Source: Porphyra umbilicalis (taxonomy: Eukaryota > Rhodophyta > Bangiophyceae > Bangiales > Bangiaceae). Taken from it: 58,360 nt of DNA. The position numbers and the translations under genes are program-made. The notes beneath the pieces were generated by a model that was not told the DNA's origin, searched no databases, and saw only the letters and a list, made by a program, of their open reading frames with translations. This document shows, piece after piece, positions 21,428 through 32,013 of this stretch. The first letter of the stretch is position 1. Each line of letters opens with the position of its first letter. Location: the NCBI GenBank assembly GCA_002049455.2, contig KV919164.1:1-58360 (forward strand), written 5' to 3'.

Positions 21428-22462
21428 ATGTTTAGCGTAGACATTCGACTCATTGCTGTCACGATGCTGCACAACGGCGTCAGCCGCAACACTATCTACG
21501 AGAGTACCGGCGTCACGCGGTCGACGCTCAACCGCTGGAAGCGGTACTACCGTGACCACGGGTCGGTGTGGAGGGACCCGGTGCTGCGCAACCGGCACGA
21601 GGACAATTGCGCGTTCGACATGACGCTGCTGTCGGCCATCGTCACGTTGGTTCGAGAGAACCCCCGCGGGCTGCTGCGCGAGCACTCTACCATGCTGGAA
21701 ATGATGCGCAACCATCCAAGCGGCGAGTTCATCGGCCTACGCTGCTCGAAGAGCACCGTCGACCTCCACCTCAACAAGCTGGGCTTCACCCGTAAGGTCG
21801 TGTTGCGGCTGTTCGAGGAGTCGTCGGCGCCTCGGCGGCTGACGCACGCGGCAATTCGCGAGCACATTCCTCGTCGCTGTATCGTGTCCGTTGACGAGAC
21901 GCACACCGACGGCGGTGACGTCTTCCGTCGCTTTGGACGAGCCCTGGCGCACGACCGCTCTCGTCTGCTGGGTCGCGACCCGCGCACTGTGCCGCGGACG
22001 AGCACTACGATGGCGGTGTCGAGCGACGGTGGCATCCTCGGCTTCCAGTCTGTCGTCGTAAGCAAGGGGGCGCTGACGGCGGCGGACTGGCGACTGTTCG
22101 TGCAGAACCTCATACCAAAGTTGGGAGTCTACGTTCCAGGGAGGCCGTGGACCCAGCAGCCGGACAATTGCGTCGTCTTGTTGGACAACGCTCCCATCCA
22201 CGACGCGGCCGGAGACACCTTCCTAGGCAACAATGGCGTGCCGTTCTTGCGATTGCCGACGTACAGCCCCGACCTGCAGCCCATCGAGGGCGTCTTCAAT
22301 GACTTGAAGACGATTATTCGCAACTTGGTCTACGTTCGACCAGAACTACTCGACCAGCCGCATTTTCTGCAGGCCACGGCTGCCAGCATGCTCACTCGGC
22401 GCCAAATTATTGGACAATTTGATCGGGTGGACGTTGTGATCGCATCGATTCTTGCTCAATAA
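21428..22462 (+). CDS. Tc1/mariner (IS630-type) DDE transposase
   Basis: A 344-residue transposase that would cut and paste an element into TA sites. The N-terminal ~90 residues form helix-turn-helix DNA-binding segments (NGVSRNTIYESTGVTRSTLN). The DDE_3-type catalytic core shows all three acidic residues: Asp156 in VSVDETHTD, Asp253 in VLLDNAPIHD and Glu287 in YSPDLQPIEGVF, with 33 residues between the last two. I chose ATG 21428; a GTG nine bases upstream is also open. Stop is TAA. The frame is intact with no internal stop, so it may be active. No terminal inverted repeats are obvious; the left flank is satellite. It could mobilise the TA-flanked MITEs in this window, but that link is inference. 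Confidence 0.93.
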   Translation: MFSVDIRLIAVTMLHNGVSRNTIYESTGVTRSTLNRWKRYYRDHGSVWRDPVLRNRHEDNCAFDMTLLSAIVTLVRENPRGLLREHSTMLEMMRNHPSGEFIGLRCSKSTVDLHLNKLGFTRKVVLRLFEESSAPRRLTHAAIREHIPRRCIVSVDETHTDGGDVFRRFGRALAHDRSRLLGRDPRTVPRTSTTMAVSSDGGILGFQSVVVSKGALTAADWRLFVQNLIPKLGVYVPGRPWTQQPDNCVVLLDNAPIHDAAGDTFLGNNGVPFLRLPTYSPDLQPIEGVFNDLKTIIRNLVYVRPELLDQPHFLQATAASMLTRRQIIGQFDRVDVVIASILAQ

Positions 22463-24835
22463 ATTTTGATCCTGTCTGTTTCGGCAATCGTCAAGCACTC
22501 GACCACCATGTTTAACGCTGGCTGACGACATTGCCGAACGGCCTGTCCCCTCAGACAGTGACAGCAACGGGTTTTGCTCTGGCTCCTACGAGCGCCGTAC
22601 ACAGGTGGTGCCCCTCCCAGCTGGTGGCCCGGCCCCTCTAAGGCGCTCCGCGTGGGCCTCAGCCGCTGCGCACCCGTCGACGCAGCCACCCCGGCCTCGC
22701 AGCCAGCGGCCGGGCGCCACGTCCGAGAACCACTGGCATGGTTCCCAACGGCACGCGCCTGGCGTGCACTTGTTTTATTGATAGTCGGCGCACATGGCCA
22801 TGCCGCTGCCCGGAATGCCGATGACGGGCGTATTCTGGCTGTTTGACATATGTGCACGCGTGGCGCACTGCAGTCGGCAGCGCGCGAGGTCAGGCATGTG
22901 TCCCCTCGCTGACCGAGCGCGTAGCTGAAATGCAGTTGCACCCTGCATCGGACGGCGCGCTGAGCCACACTGTGCCTACCAGCGCAGCTGAGCAGCTTTT
23001 GAATGAGCAGCATCGACCGTGCACCACCCAGACGAACAAGTGCATCCTTTGTGGGTATGCTGTAGTGAGATTACGCACTTACGGCGACTCGAGAACGTCC
23101 CAAGGCTTGGGTCAGCGAATCTGTGGCCCTGGATTGATATGAGATTCTGCGAAAGCGCAAAGATCGTCGTTTCCGATCGAGCACCCTGCCCAATCGACGC
23201 ATCAGGGAGAAAATTTGATAAAGTGGACCACGTTTTTCTGCCGGACAGAGGGATCTCGCGAAACTCTCTTGGTCCTGGAGGGCCGGCCCTGCAGGGTCCC
23301 TTTTGAGGAAGCTGGAGAGGGGTGGCGCTTCAGACGGTTTGTTCGGGGAGGTTTTGGTGTGGAAGCGGAGCGTCACGGTCGTCGTTGACCATCGATCGCG
23401 CATGCCGTCGTCGTCATCGGCAACCCCGTTGCGGTTGCAACAGGCTCTCCCGGGACAGCGCGATGCACTGCCACGCTCGTTCTCTGGCCTCACTCTGGTA
23501 AGTTTGTTTTTGATCTATTGGCCGCCCCTCTCATTTCGCATTCGAAGCGCAAGCGTCTCCGTCAATGTGAGTGTTGCAGCTTCATTTTTGACAGCACATG
23601 GAGCGCTCCCTCCTGGCCAGCATCGTACGTGCTCGAGAATCATATGATGTGCCTGTCGCATTGCTTTTGCTCGTTTCTAACGTGGTTTTGCTCTTCAGGA
23701 CGTGGCAGCAACAGAGGAGGTGTCTTTTGCGCGCCCGTGTATCGTGGGAAATGGTGGCGCCGACGGCTGCAGCGACGCACCGTCCTGCGGGCACGGCGGC
23801 CCTGGCTGATGGCGTATGTGTGCTGGGAGCTGGCGTGAGCGGCGTGCCAGACAGCAGGTGGTGCGGCTTCCAGCAACAGGTCCGTGGGCATTATGATGAG
23901 AGAGGCCGATGAGAGCGACGCGGACGAAGACGGCGGCAATGTCAATATCCGAGGCATGCCGTCCCCGAAGTTCCAATTGCAATGATCGGCCCGACGCCCG
24001 CTTTGATGTTTCCGACATGTGGGTTAGATGCCGTGCCCTCGCCCGCTCGGCTTTAATGCCTCTCTGTGCCTCTTGTGTCGTTGCAAACAAAATCATTATG
24101 TCTCCTGTCGTGTATTTCCTGCCGCCCGGCCGCGACTGCTTCTCTCCCCGTCCACCCGAACAAAGAGATACGTGTATGGCGAAGGCAAGGTCCCTCGCGA
24201 AGGCAAGGTCCTTCGCGGCATTCACCGGTGCGCCGCCGTCGGCGTCCGTGCAGCGAACACAGCGCCCACCACCTTCTCCACTGTCTGCTTCGCTGGCCGT
24301 CATCGTCCCCCGCGCCCACCCACTGTTGCGTCCGGCAGAGTCCCGGTGGCAGTGGAGGCGGCAACGGCAGAGCGGTGCGGTGCCTCGGCCGGCCGGCGCG
24401 CGCGGTAGTCGGCGGCTGGCTCCCGGGGGGCACCCGTTGGCGGCGGTGGTTGCTGGTGGCGGCCGGACTCGGGCCGGGTGCTCCCGGCGCTCGCGCTCGG
24501 CGCGGACGCAGCACTGTGCGACGTGCCTGCGCATGGTTTGGAGACTGCCGTGGTCGCGTACACGGCAGCACGTCTCCTGAAGTGCCTGGTGACGCTCAAG
24601 TGGTCGTCGAGGATGTTCTTTTTACACTGGTATTGACAACAAGAGACACACTCACATTGTTTGAAGCGACACGTCATACTACAAAACAACGAGACACACA
24701 CACAGTATTCCCAAGAGCTCTCTTCGGTCTCCTGCAAGGCGCAGCTGGCAGCACGTGCGTCGCTTCTACGGTCGCTCGTTGCCCGACGTTGATCGGTGGC
24801 GGTTGATCCCGCGGTCTGCCTCGCCCCAAAGGCAC
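22463..24835. other. Unassigned region after the transposase
   Basis: No convincing gene in 2.4 kb. Several medium open frames overlap on both strands (for example reverse 23695-24534), but none shows motifs or consistent conservation-like character. A perfect short direct repeat of GAAGGCAAGGTCC lies at 24181-24213. The stretch 22980-23300 and 23500-23700 is less GC-rich than the surroundings. Confidence 0.4.
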
Positions 24836-24839
24836 CGGC

Positions 24840-25825
24840 GACGACGGGCGCGGCGGGGACGAGACCAGCGGGGACAGTGACGGCGGGGGCGGTGACGACG
24901 GGGGCAGTGACTGCGGGGCCGGTGACGGCGGGGACAGGCACGGCGACGACGGGCACGGCGGTGACGGGATCGGCGGTGGGCGCGGCAGGCACGAGACCAG
25001 CGGGGGCGGCGACGGCGGGGGCGGTGACGGCGGGGGCGGTGACGGCGGGGGCGGTGACGGCGAGGGGGGTGACGGTGAGGGTGGTGACGGTGAGGGCGGC
25101 GACGGCGACGACGGGCACGGCGGTGACGGGCACGGCGGTGACAGGATCGGCGGTGGGCGCGGCAGGGACGAGACCAGCGGGGGCGGCGACGGCGGGGGCG
25201 GCGACGGCGGGGGCGGTGACGGCGAGGGCGGTGACGGTGAGGGCGGTGACGGCGACGACGGGCACGGCGGTGACGGGCACGGCTGTGACAGGATCGGCGG
25301 TGGGCGCGGCAGGCATGAGACCAGCGGGGGCGGCGACGGCGGGGGCGGCGACGGCGAGGGCGGTGACGGCGGGGGCGGTGACGGCGAGGGCGGTGACCGT
25401 GAGGGCGGTGACGGCGACGATGGGCACGGCGGTGACGGGCACGGCGGTGACGGGATCGGCGGTGGGCGCGGCAGGGACGAGACCAGCGGGGGCGGCGACG
25501 GCGGGGGCGGTGACGGCGGGGACAGGCACGGCGACGACGGGCACGGTGGTGACGGGATCAGCGACGGGCACGGCGGGGACGGGCACCAGCGGGGACGGTG
25601 ACGGCGGGGGCGGTGATGGCGGGGGCGGTGACGGCGAGGGCGGTGACGGCGGGGACAGGCACGGCGACGACGGTCACGGTGGTGACGGGATCGGCGATGG
25701 GCGCGGCAGGGACGAGACCAGCGGGGATGGTGACGGCGGGGACGGTGACGGCGGGGGAGGTGACGGCGGGGGCGGTGACGGCGGCGACAGGATCGGCGGG
25801 GAGGGGCGCTGTCGCGGTGACGCAT
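24840..25825. repeat. GC-rich minisatellite (GGCGGGGGCGGTGAC-type)
   Basis: About 1 kb is built of 12-18 base variants of GGCGGGGGCGGTGAC and GACGGGCACGGCGGTGAC. A larger irregular period is visible from GGATCGGCGGTGGGCGCGGC at 24968, 25145, 25289 and 25453 (spacing about 144-177 bases). Both strands are stop-free in several frames: Gly/Asp-rich forward, Ala/Pro/Val-rich reverse. I treat these frames as composition artefacts; a repetitive surface or wall protein is a weak alternative. Confidence 0.85.
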
Positions 25826-26305
25826 GATATTTCCACTAGCCAATCATCTTCTCCCGCCCTCCGATCTCCGTTCTCCGCCCCTCGTTTGTCCCTCTTCGTC
25901 CGGAATGCAATCTCGCAGACCGTCGTTTGTCGAGAAAAATTTGGCACAGAGCTGGGGTACGCTGATCTCAGAAAGCGGTTTCGACGATCGCTCCTCCTCA
26001 AGAGCTGATTCAGGCATCCTTTGGCATCGCGCGACCGATAGGAACGCGGAAGTCCTCGAGTCTTGCAATTGGGCCGTGTCGCGCAGTCATGGAATGGCCC
26101 GACTTGGCACAGCATGAGTGTGGCGCGCGCAATGCAGGCAGCGCAGGGCGCACAACGGCCAGCCAGCCGGACATAAAACCGCGACAGTAGTGACATGCAC
26201 ACTGTAAAAGGAAGATCAACAGACAGTCGCGGGCACAAGCGGATACCAGACTCAACTTCTGAGTGTGGTACGCAGTGCCCTTCTAAGAGCGTGCGGGATG
26301 CCGTT

Positions 26306-26428
26306 CGTCTCCATGACGTGGGCAATGCGAACGTGGCGGAGAATGCGGGGAGGCTGGCTCCATCTCGTCTCCATGACGTGGGCAATGCAAACGTGTCGAA
26401 GAATGCGGGGAGGCTGGATTTTCTGGGC
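26306..26428. repeat. 60-bp direct repeat, two copies
   Basis: CGTCTCCATGACGTGGGCAA starts at 26306 and again at 26366. Both copies run on through GAATGCGGGGAGGCTGG with a few mismatches. It lies in otherwise unassigned DNA between the minisatellite and satellite array 3. Confidence 0.85.
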
Positions 26429-26789
26429 TTCTTTTCGACCCGTCCGAGCTGCAGAGAGCTGCTTTTGGCAGCGCGGACTCTTTGCCTGCCCTTTTGGCCA
26501 TGTGAGATCGACCAAATCAAGCGCTGAACGATTTGGTAAAAAGTTGACCACAAATATGACTGCAGTCGATCATCGCCAGAAAACAATTTGTCCAGTAGTT
26601 CTGATCATGATTCAGCAATTCCGTGCTGGCTTCCACATGGAGATGTGCGTGGCGTCGAAGGACGTGCGTTCGTCGTGACCGAAGTCTTCGCGTGTGTTCC
26701 TGCGTCCGCCGCCCGAGTGGCTGCCACGAATCCGGCGGTCCAAGTGGAATCCCCGCCGCCTCTCCCTTGCGTTGGACGAGCCCTCTGTC

Positions 26790-28340
26790 GTAAATGGCAA
26801 CGCTGTTGGCGCTGACCACGGCGACGACGTGGAATGTGACCAACGGCTGGCGCTCCTCGTCGGCGCCGACGTCGACGGCGTTCCCCTCGTGGTTGACAAT
26901 GTCACCGACGCCGACGCCGTCGCCGTCGTCATCGTGTGGGCGTTGGAGCGCGGCGCTGTTGTCGCCGCCATCCGGGTGACCGCGGCGGCGACGCCGAATG
27001 TGACCAACGGCTGGCGCTCCTCGTCGGCGCCGACGTCGACGGCGTTCCCCTCGTGGTTGACAATGTCACCGACGCCGACGCCGTCGCCGTCGTCATCGCG
27101 TGCGCGTTGGAGGGCGGCGCTGTTGTCGCCGCCATCCGGGTGACCGCGGCGGCGACGCCGAATGTGACCAACGACTGGCGCTCCTCGTCGGCGCCGACGT
27201 CGACGGCGTTCCCCTCGTGGTTGACAATGTCACCGACGCCAACGCCGTCGCCGTCGTCATCGTGTGGGCGTTGGAGGGCGGCGCTGTTGTCGCCGCCATC
27301 CGGGTGACCGCGGCGGCGACGCCGAATGTGACCAACGGCTGGCGCTCCTCGACGGCGCCGACGTCGACGGCGTTCCCCTCGTGGTTGACAATGTCACCGA
27401 CGCCGACGCCGTCGCCGTCGTCATCGCGTGCGCGTTGGAGGGCGGCGCTGTTGTCGCCGCCATCCGGGTGACCGCGGCGGCGACGCCGAATGTGACCAAC
27501 GGCTGGCGCTCCTCGTCGGCGCCGACGTCGACGGCGTTCCCCTCGTGGTTGACAATGTCACCGACGCCGACGCCGTCGCCGTCGTCATCGCGTGCGCGTT
27601 GGAGGGCGGCGCTGTTGTCGCCGCCATTCGTGTGACCGCGGCGGCGACAAGGACTGCGACCGACAGCTTGCAAACCCGTCGGTGCCGTCGTTGACGACGT
27701 TGCCGTCGTTGTTGGCATCGTGAACGACACCGACGTGGTCGCCGCCGTTGTCATTCGCGCAGAAAAGGGCGGCGCAGTTGTCGCCACGGTCCCGGCGACC
27801 GCGGCGGCGCAGGTCAAGGCGACTGTCATGTTGCGCCTCTCACCGTCGCTATGGCTGACGACGTTTCCCTCTTTTTTTTTCCCCTTCTTGTAGATAATCT
27901 CGCTGATGACGCAACACCGAGGCCGACGCGGCCGTCGCCGGTGTTTCGAGCGTCGCGAAGGGAGATGCGGTTGTCGCTTCCGACGCCCCCAACACGGTGG
28001 CAAAGGGTCACAAGGCGACGGTCGTGTCGGTTGGCTCGTCGATGGAGGCGGCGGCTTTCACGTTGGGCGTGTTTTTGCCGCGCACGTGTTGCTCGTGGTT
28101 GCCGACGGAGCGGGGGTGGACTTGGTCAGCTCTGGTGCCGTGCGCACCAAGTGCGTCGCGCCCGTCATCGTCATTACTTTTGCGGCGGGTGCCGTGGGGG
28201 ACAAGGGGACCGACGTGTTGCGCTCTTCGTCGGTGGTACGGCCGCCCACATGTCACTGGCGGTTTGAAACGGGGCGCGGGGCGACGCAGTCGTCGCTGAT
28301 ATGGTGCGCATCACGGTCGTCGCTGGCGTCCTTCACAGCC
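26790..28340. repeat. 164-bp satellite, array 3
   Basis: Five clear units with 164-bp spacing lie at about 26830-27640 (GACCAACGGCTGGCGCTCCT recurs at 26838, 27002, 27330 and 27494, with a one-base variant at 27166). Increasingly degenerate units follow to about 28340, such as GTGTTGCGCTCTTCGTCGG near 28215. The core and orientation match array 2. Units here differ from one another by few bases, so local homogenisation is recent. Open frames across it are not called. Confidence 0.9.
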
Positions 28341-28637
28341 CGGGGGCCCGGTCCTGGCCCGCACCGTCGTCGTCATGTGGAAGCGTTCACGCTGTATGAC
28401 TGTAGGGCGTGGCGCGAGGAGATGATAGGGCGCACTGTTGTAAACGGAGTGCGGGTGGAAAATCCGACGTTCAGCCCGTATATGAGGTCACAGCGCCGAC
28501 AATACAAAGCAAGACACACGCCTGCAACGAAATGAATGGCAACCGGGCTCCTCAGCAAGTCACACACCTCCACTACTCAAGACCACACACTGTAAAACGG
28601 GCACCGTGCACGAAAAAAGCGGGGCGGGCGGCACCTA

Positions 28638-29594
28638 CTAGCGGCCGGCCGGCGACTTCCCCTTGCGCGACGGCGGGAGGCACGCGTGGTCCTCAAAGTC
28701 CCACGCCGTCTTGTACAAACACTCGCACCGGGGACAGGCCATGTAAAGGACCGCCCCCGCCGGCACGACCACCGTTTTCCGGGCAGGTGAACCGCTCATC
28801 CCTGGCGACACAGCGCCGCCGTTGCGGCTCGTCGCCACGCTGCCGTCACGGCTAGCACCACCGTCTTGGCGCAAGCCGCTTCCCCCCCCCAGACAACCAA
28901 CCTCCCCGTCACCGCGCGCCACCGCCGCATCCGTGCCGCTCGGGCCAGGCCGCGAGGTCGCCGGACCGCCACCGTTGTCCCGACGGCGCTTGCGACCGGC
29001 GCGTCGACCGGCATCAGGCGCACTCGAGGCAGCGCCACTGGCAACGGTGGGGGAAGAAACAGCTGCCGCCCGTGCACCATCTTCCTCCGCGACGTCGTTG
29101 TTCTTGTCAGCATGGTCCCTCGAATCGTTGTCCGAGGTGTCGTCGTCGCTTGAAACGTCCTCATCCGCGTCGATCCGCGCTTGCCGGAGCAGGCGCCCGA
29201 ACTGGGCGTCGTCGTCTCCTGCGCGGTGCACCGCGGCCATGGCGGCACGCAGACGAGGGACGAGGCGGGCGACGTCATCGAGGCGACCGCCATGGCGGAG
29301 CAGGTCAATGGCGCGGCGGTGGCGCTCGCCCGCCACGTGCATCAGCAGACTCGACGGCGCGTCGATATGGATGCCGCACGACGGGCACGACCAACGCACC
29401 GCAGGACTCTCCGCCGGCGCCGTGTTGGCGGCAGCAGCAAGCGTACGCAGATGGCGTTTGCCGGTCACGTGCTGCTCCCAGCTCAATATCCCCGTCAGTG
29501 TCATCCTGCAGACAGTGCACTCGCGCAAGTTCGAGGTTCCCGAGACGAACGGGGGGGGGGCACCGGGGGGGGCTGGGGGGGGGGGCGGCCGCCA
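28638..29594 (-). CDS. U1-like C2H2 zinc-finger protein
   Basis: Two matrin/U1-type zinc fingers are visible: CTVCRMTLTGILSWEQHVTG followed by KRH, and CPSCGIHIDAPSSLLMHVAG followed by ERH. In each the CxxC and HxxxxxH spacing matches fingers of double-stranded RNA or spliceosome-associated proteins. A further Cys/His cluster lies near the C-terminus (CPRCECLYKTAWDFEDHAC). Between them are an acidic segment and a basic RKRRRD segment, suggesting a nuclear protein. I chose the ATG at 29594 (Met-Ala-Ala-Ala then Pro-rich), which is out of frame with the fingers unless the C run at about 29574-29584 is miscounted by one or two. The frame ends TAG TAG. Role in RNA binding or splicing is inference. 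Confidence 0.7.
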   Translation of the reverse strand, partial: WRPPPPPAPPGAPPPFVSGTSNLRECTVCRMTLTGILSWEQHVTGKRHLRTLAAAANTAPAESPAVRWSCPSCGIHIDAPSSLLMHVAGERHRRAIDLLRHGGRLDDVARLVPRLRAAMAAVHRAGDDDAQFGRLLRQARIDADEDVSSDDDTSDNDSRDHADKNNDVAEEDGARAAAVSSPTVASGAASSAPDAGRRAGRKRRRDNGGGPATSRPGPSGTDAAVARGDGEVGCLGGGSGLRQDGGASRDGSVATSRNGGAVSPGMSGSPARKTVVVPAGAVLYMACPRCECLYKTAWDFEDHACLPPSRKGKSPAGR

Positions 29595-29900
29595 TGGTGC
29601 CAATGGAGGAGGGGCGAAAAAGGAGGGGAGAGGGGACGGCAACAGGGGACACAACAACGGGGCTGGCACGCCGAAAGAGGGCCAGGGCCATGCGCAACGA
29701 ACTCGGTGTTGCACGGGGGCGCGCCGAGGTCGGTGGCAGGTGCCGACCAGCGACGAGAAGGTGCCAGTGCCAAGGCACCAGCCCAGGCTGCCGCCTGTGA
29801 CCGCGGTCCGTGGGCACGCAGATTTGCTGAGGCCGGCGCAGACTCGGATGACCGGGGGTGCCGTGACGGTACAGTCATGTGAGGATAACTGCAATTTCAT

Positions 29901-30738
29901 TTACTGCCGTCTCCCGTGGACCAATGACGAAGGAGCAGATGGTCAATTGAATGAGCCTTACCGAATTTTTCGGGTTAACCAGTCCAATCTGTGACCGTGC
30001 ATCCGACATGCCTGCAGTGGGGTCTCCGAGAGGAACCATTGCTCCCCGTCCTGCCCAACATGAAGTCTTGTCGTGCGTTCCCTGGGCAGGAGAATGGCGA
30101 CGGCGCAGCAGCGTGTCGTGGTCGGAGGGGCGACAAGCACGGCCAGATGGCCGCTATGCTTGTTTTCTCCCTCGAGCGCCCTCGTACGGGCCAGTGATGA
30201 CCGCCTACCGCCAGTGAGCAAGCAGCCAGACTGCCCCGCCGGCTCCCGTGCACCGTTAATGGGATGACGTGCTGTGCTTGCTGTATTGGATACTTGCCCG
30301 CAATTTCCGACTGCTACGCGTATGTCGAAGGCAGTTGCCCCCAGCTGACCAATAGCGGAACAGAAAGTGCAACATGGCGTGTAATTGAGAGAAGAATGAG
30401 ACATTGAATTGGCACGGCTTCCCATCTTGATCTGTGCATCCGACGGCATGTGAGGAGGGTCTATTCCTCGCCGGAGCCCCGGCGCCCTCGGACGTCCCGC
30501 ATTCTCGGTCATCTGGGCTGTGCTTGGCCACTTGAATGGACATTCACTCCCTCATCCCCTCCCCCACCACCCCACTCACCGCTGCGGTGCGCTTGCCTTC
30601 CATGCCAACTACCCTGTCAGCGACTCTTCTTCCCCGCCCGTGGGAAATGGTGAGCCGACCTGCCTCCCCCCCCCCCACGGCCGGCACCCACACCCCTGCC
30701 AACGCTGTTGGGGACGCCTCGGCCGCGTGCCTGGGCGC
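29901..30738. other. Intergenic region between zinc-finger and F-box genes
   Basis: Divergent promoters are expected here, since the zinc-finger gene is on the reverse strand and the F-box gene on the forward strand. CCAATAG at 30349 and an ATTGG at 30395 could be CCAAT boxes. No gene seen. Confidence 0.35.
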
Positions 30739-32013
30739 ATGGCGCCTTTTGGCGTGCGCCGTGCGCGCCGACTGCCTTCCGCTGGTCGGCGGAACCGAGG
30801 TGGGCAGCCTCAGGCTCATACTTGCACGACGGCGGCAACGACTCGCATTGCTTCCCTCCCTGACCTTCCCAACGACGTCCTGCAGCTCGTGTTCAACCGT
30901 CTTTGCGCGTCTGACCGCCTCGCGCTTGCAGACGTGTCTACAAGCTGGCGAACGGCCTGCACCGTCGACGGCCTGTACGCCACTGCGGCGGCGGCGGTGT
31001 TGTCCAGCGCGGCGACGCCGACCGAGTGCAACAAGTTCGGGCGCACGAGGTTGGGCCCCGGTAGTGGGATTCAGAGGGATGGCCTGTTGCTCGGAGAGCC
31101 TCTCGTCCCACAGGCTACTATGGCCTCACAGGGACGGCTCGTTCTGCTCTGCCTCCGCGTTGTCGCCAGCTTAAGCAAGTCGTACAAGGCGCTCGACCTG
31201 GCCGCCCCGGCGCCCTACGACGCCCTCGGCTGGGCCGACAGCCTTTCACCATTTTCTCCACAGCAGCTGGCAAACCTCCTTGTATGCGTCCGTATGCGCA
31301 ATGACGATGGCGTGTCGGCGTGGGAGGCGCGACATGTGTGGGGCATCCGCCTCGACACCGGCTGGGTCGACGGTGCTGACGTCCACGGCGTCAACGACTC
31401 GGGGGGGGACACGCCCGACGTCCTCTTCAACCTCCGGGCGGCCCTTCGAGTCGCGTTTCTCGATGTCGGTAACGTCTTTTCGAGTGCTGGCGTGGCGCAA
31501 TGCGCGTCTATGAGAGCAGTGCTGGCCGGCCTCCGCCGTCGGGCGTGGCGGGTGCTCGTCGTGCGACGACTACTGCACAGCTACACAGGCAGTGATAACG
31601 TGGCAACTCCTGCGGGACCGTCGGGGCGCCGCCCGTACCTCATCGAGTGGATGAGCGTTGCCATGGGCGTAGAGAACTCGCCAATCTTGCAGTTCCTCGA
31701 CGGCGCTCCGACAGTCGACGAGGCGCACGTCGCCGCCCTAGTCTGCTTCCTTGTGGCCATTTACGACCAGGCGGCCATGTTTTGGCCCAAGATGGTGGAA
31801 CGTCGGGCCTGCATGCACTGGTCGCAGGTGGAGCGGCACGTCGTCCGCTTTGCGGTCTATGTTTTTGCCGTCGGGGATACTCGTGATGTGATTGTGGCGG
31901 AAGTGGCTGCTCACATGGCTTGCCTGGGTGTGGCCCGTGTGTGCACCTCGCTAGGGCGCCGCCGTGGTCCCATGCCAGTGCGCGGGCGCTGCGGAGCACC
32001 ATTCTTATCCTGA
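30739..32013 (+). CDS. F-box domain protein
   Basis: The F-box lies near the N-terminus (SLPDLPNDVLQLVFNRLCAS followed by DRLALADVSTSWRTAC, about residues 36-72 from ATG 30739). F-box proteins bind SKP1 and present substrates to SCF ubiquitin ligases. The remaining 350 residues are mostly helical, without Kelch, WD or leucine-rich repeats that I can see, so the substrate is unknown. The frame stays open upstream to an ATG at 30520, but that extension is Pro/His-rich low complexity and spans a 9-C run. Stop is TGA. Confidence in the F-box is good; the start is uncertain. Confidence 0.75.
   Translation: MAPFGVRRARRLPSAGRRNRGGQPQAHTCTTAATTRIASLPDLPNDVLQLVFNRLCASDRLALADVSTSWRTACTVDGLYATAAAAVLSSAATPTECNKFGRTRLGPGSGIQRDGLLLGEPLVPQATMASQGRLVLLCLRVVASLSKSYKALDLAAPAPYDALGWADSLSPFSPQQLANLLVCVRMRNDDGVSAWEARHVWGIRLDTGWVDGADVHGVNDSGGDTPDVLFNLRAALRVAFLDVGNVFSSAGVAQCASMRAVLAGLRRRAWRVLVVRRLLHSYTGSDNVATPAGPSGRRPYLIEWMSVAMGVENSPILQFLDGAPTVDEAHVAALVCFLVAIYDQAAMFWPKMVERRACMHWSQVERHVVRFAVYVFAVGDTRDVIVAEVAAHMACLGVARVCTSLGRRRGPMPVRGRCGAPFLS

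Noticed and set aside
19156..21435. 759-codon forward frame across satellite array 2
   Set aside because: Three 164-bp units restore phase; the product is Arg/Ser/Pro low complexity that changes character at each unit and overlaps the transposase start.
24300..25586. 428-codon reverse frame through the GC minisatellite as a wall protein gene
   Set aside because: Start and end lie in unrelated sequence and competing frames on the other strand are equally open.
28632..28640. Zinc-finger gene ending in TAG TAG as evidence against UAG recoding
   Set aside because: The frame would continue only about 24 codons to a TGA, so it is compatible with either reading and decides nothing.
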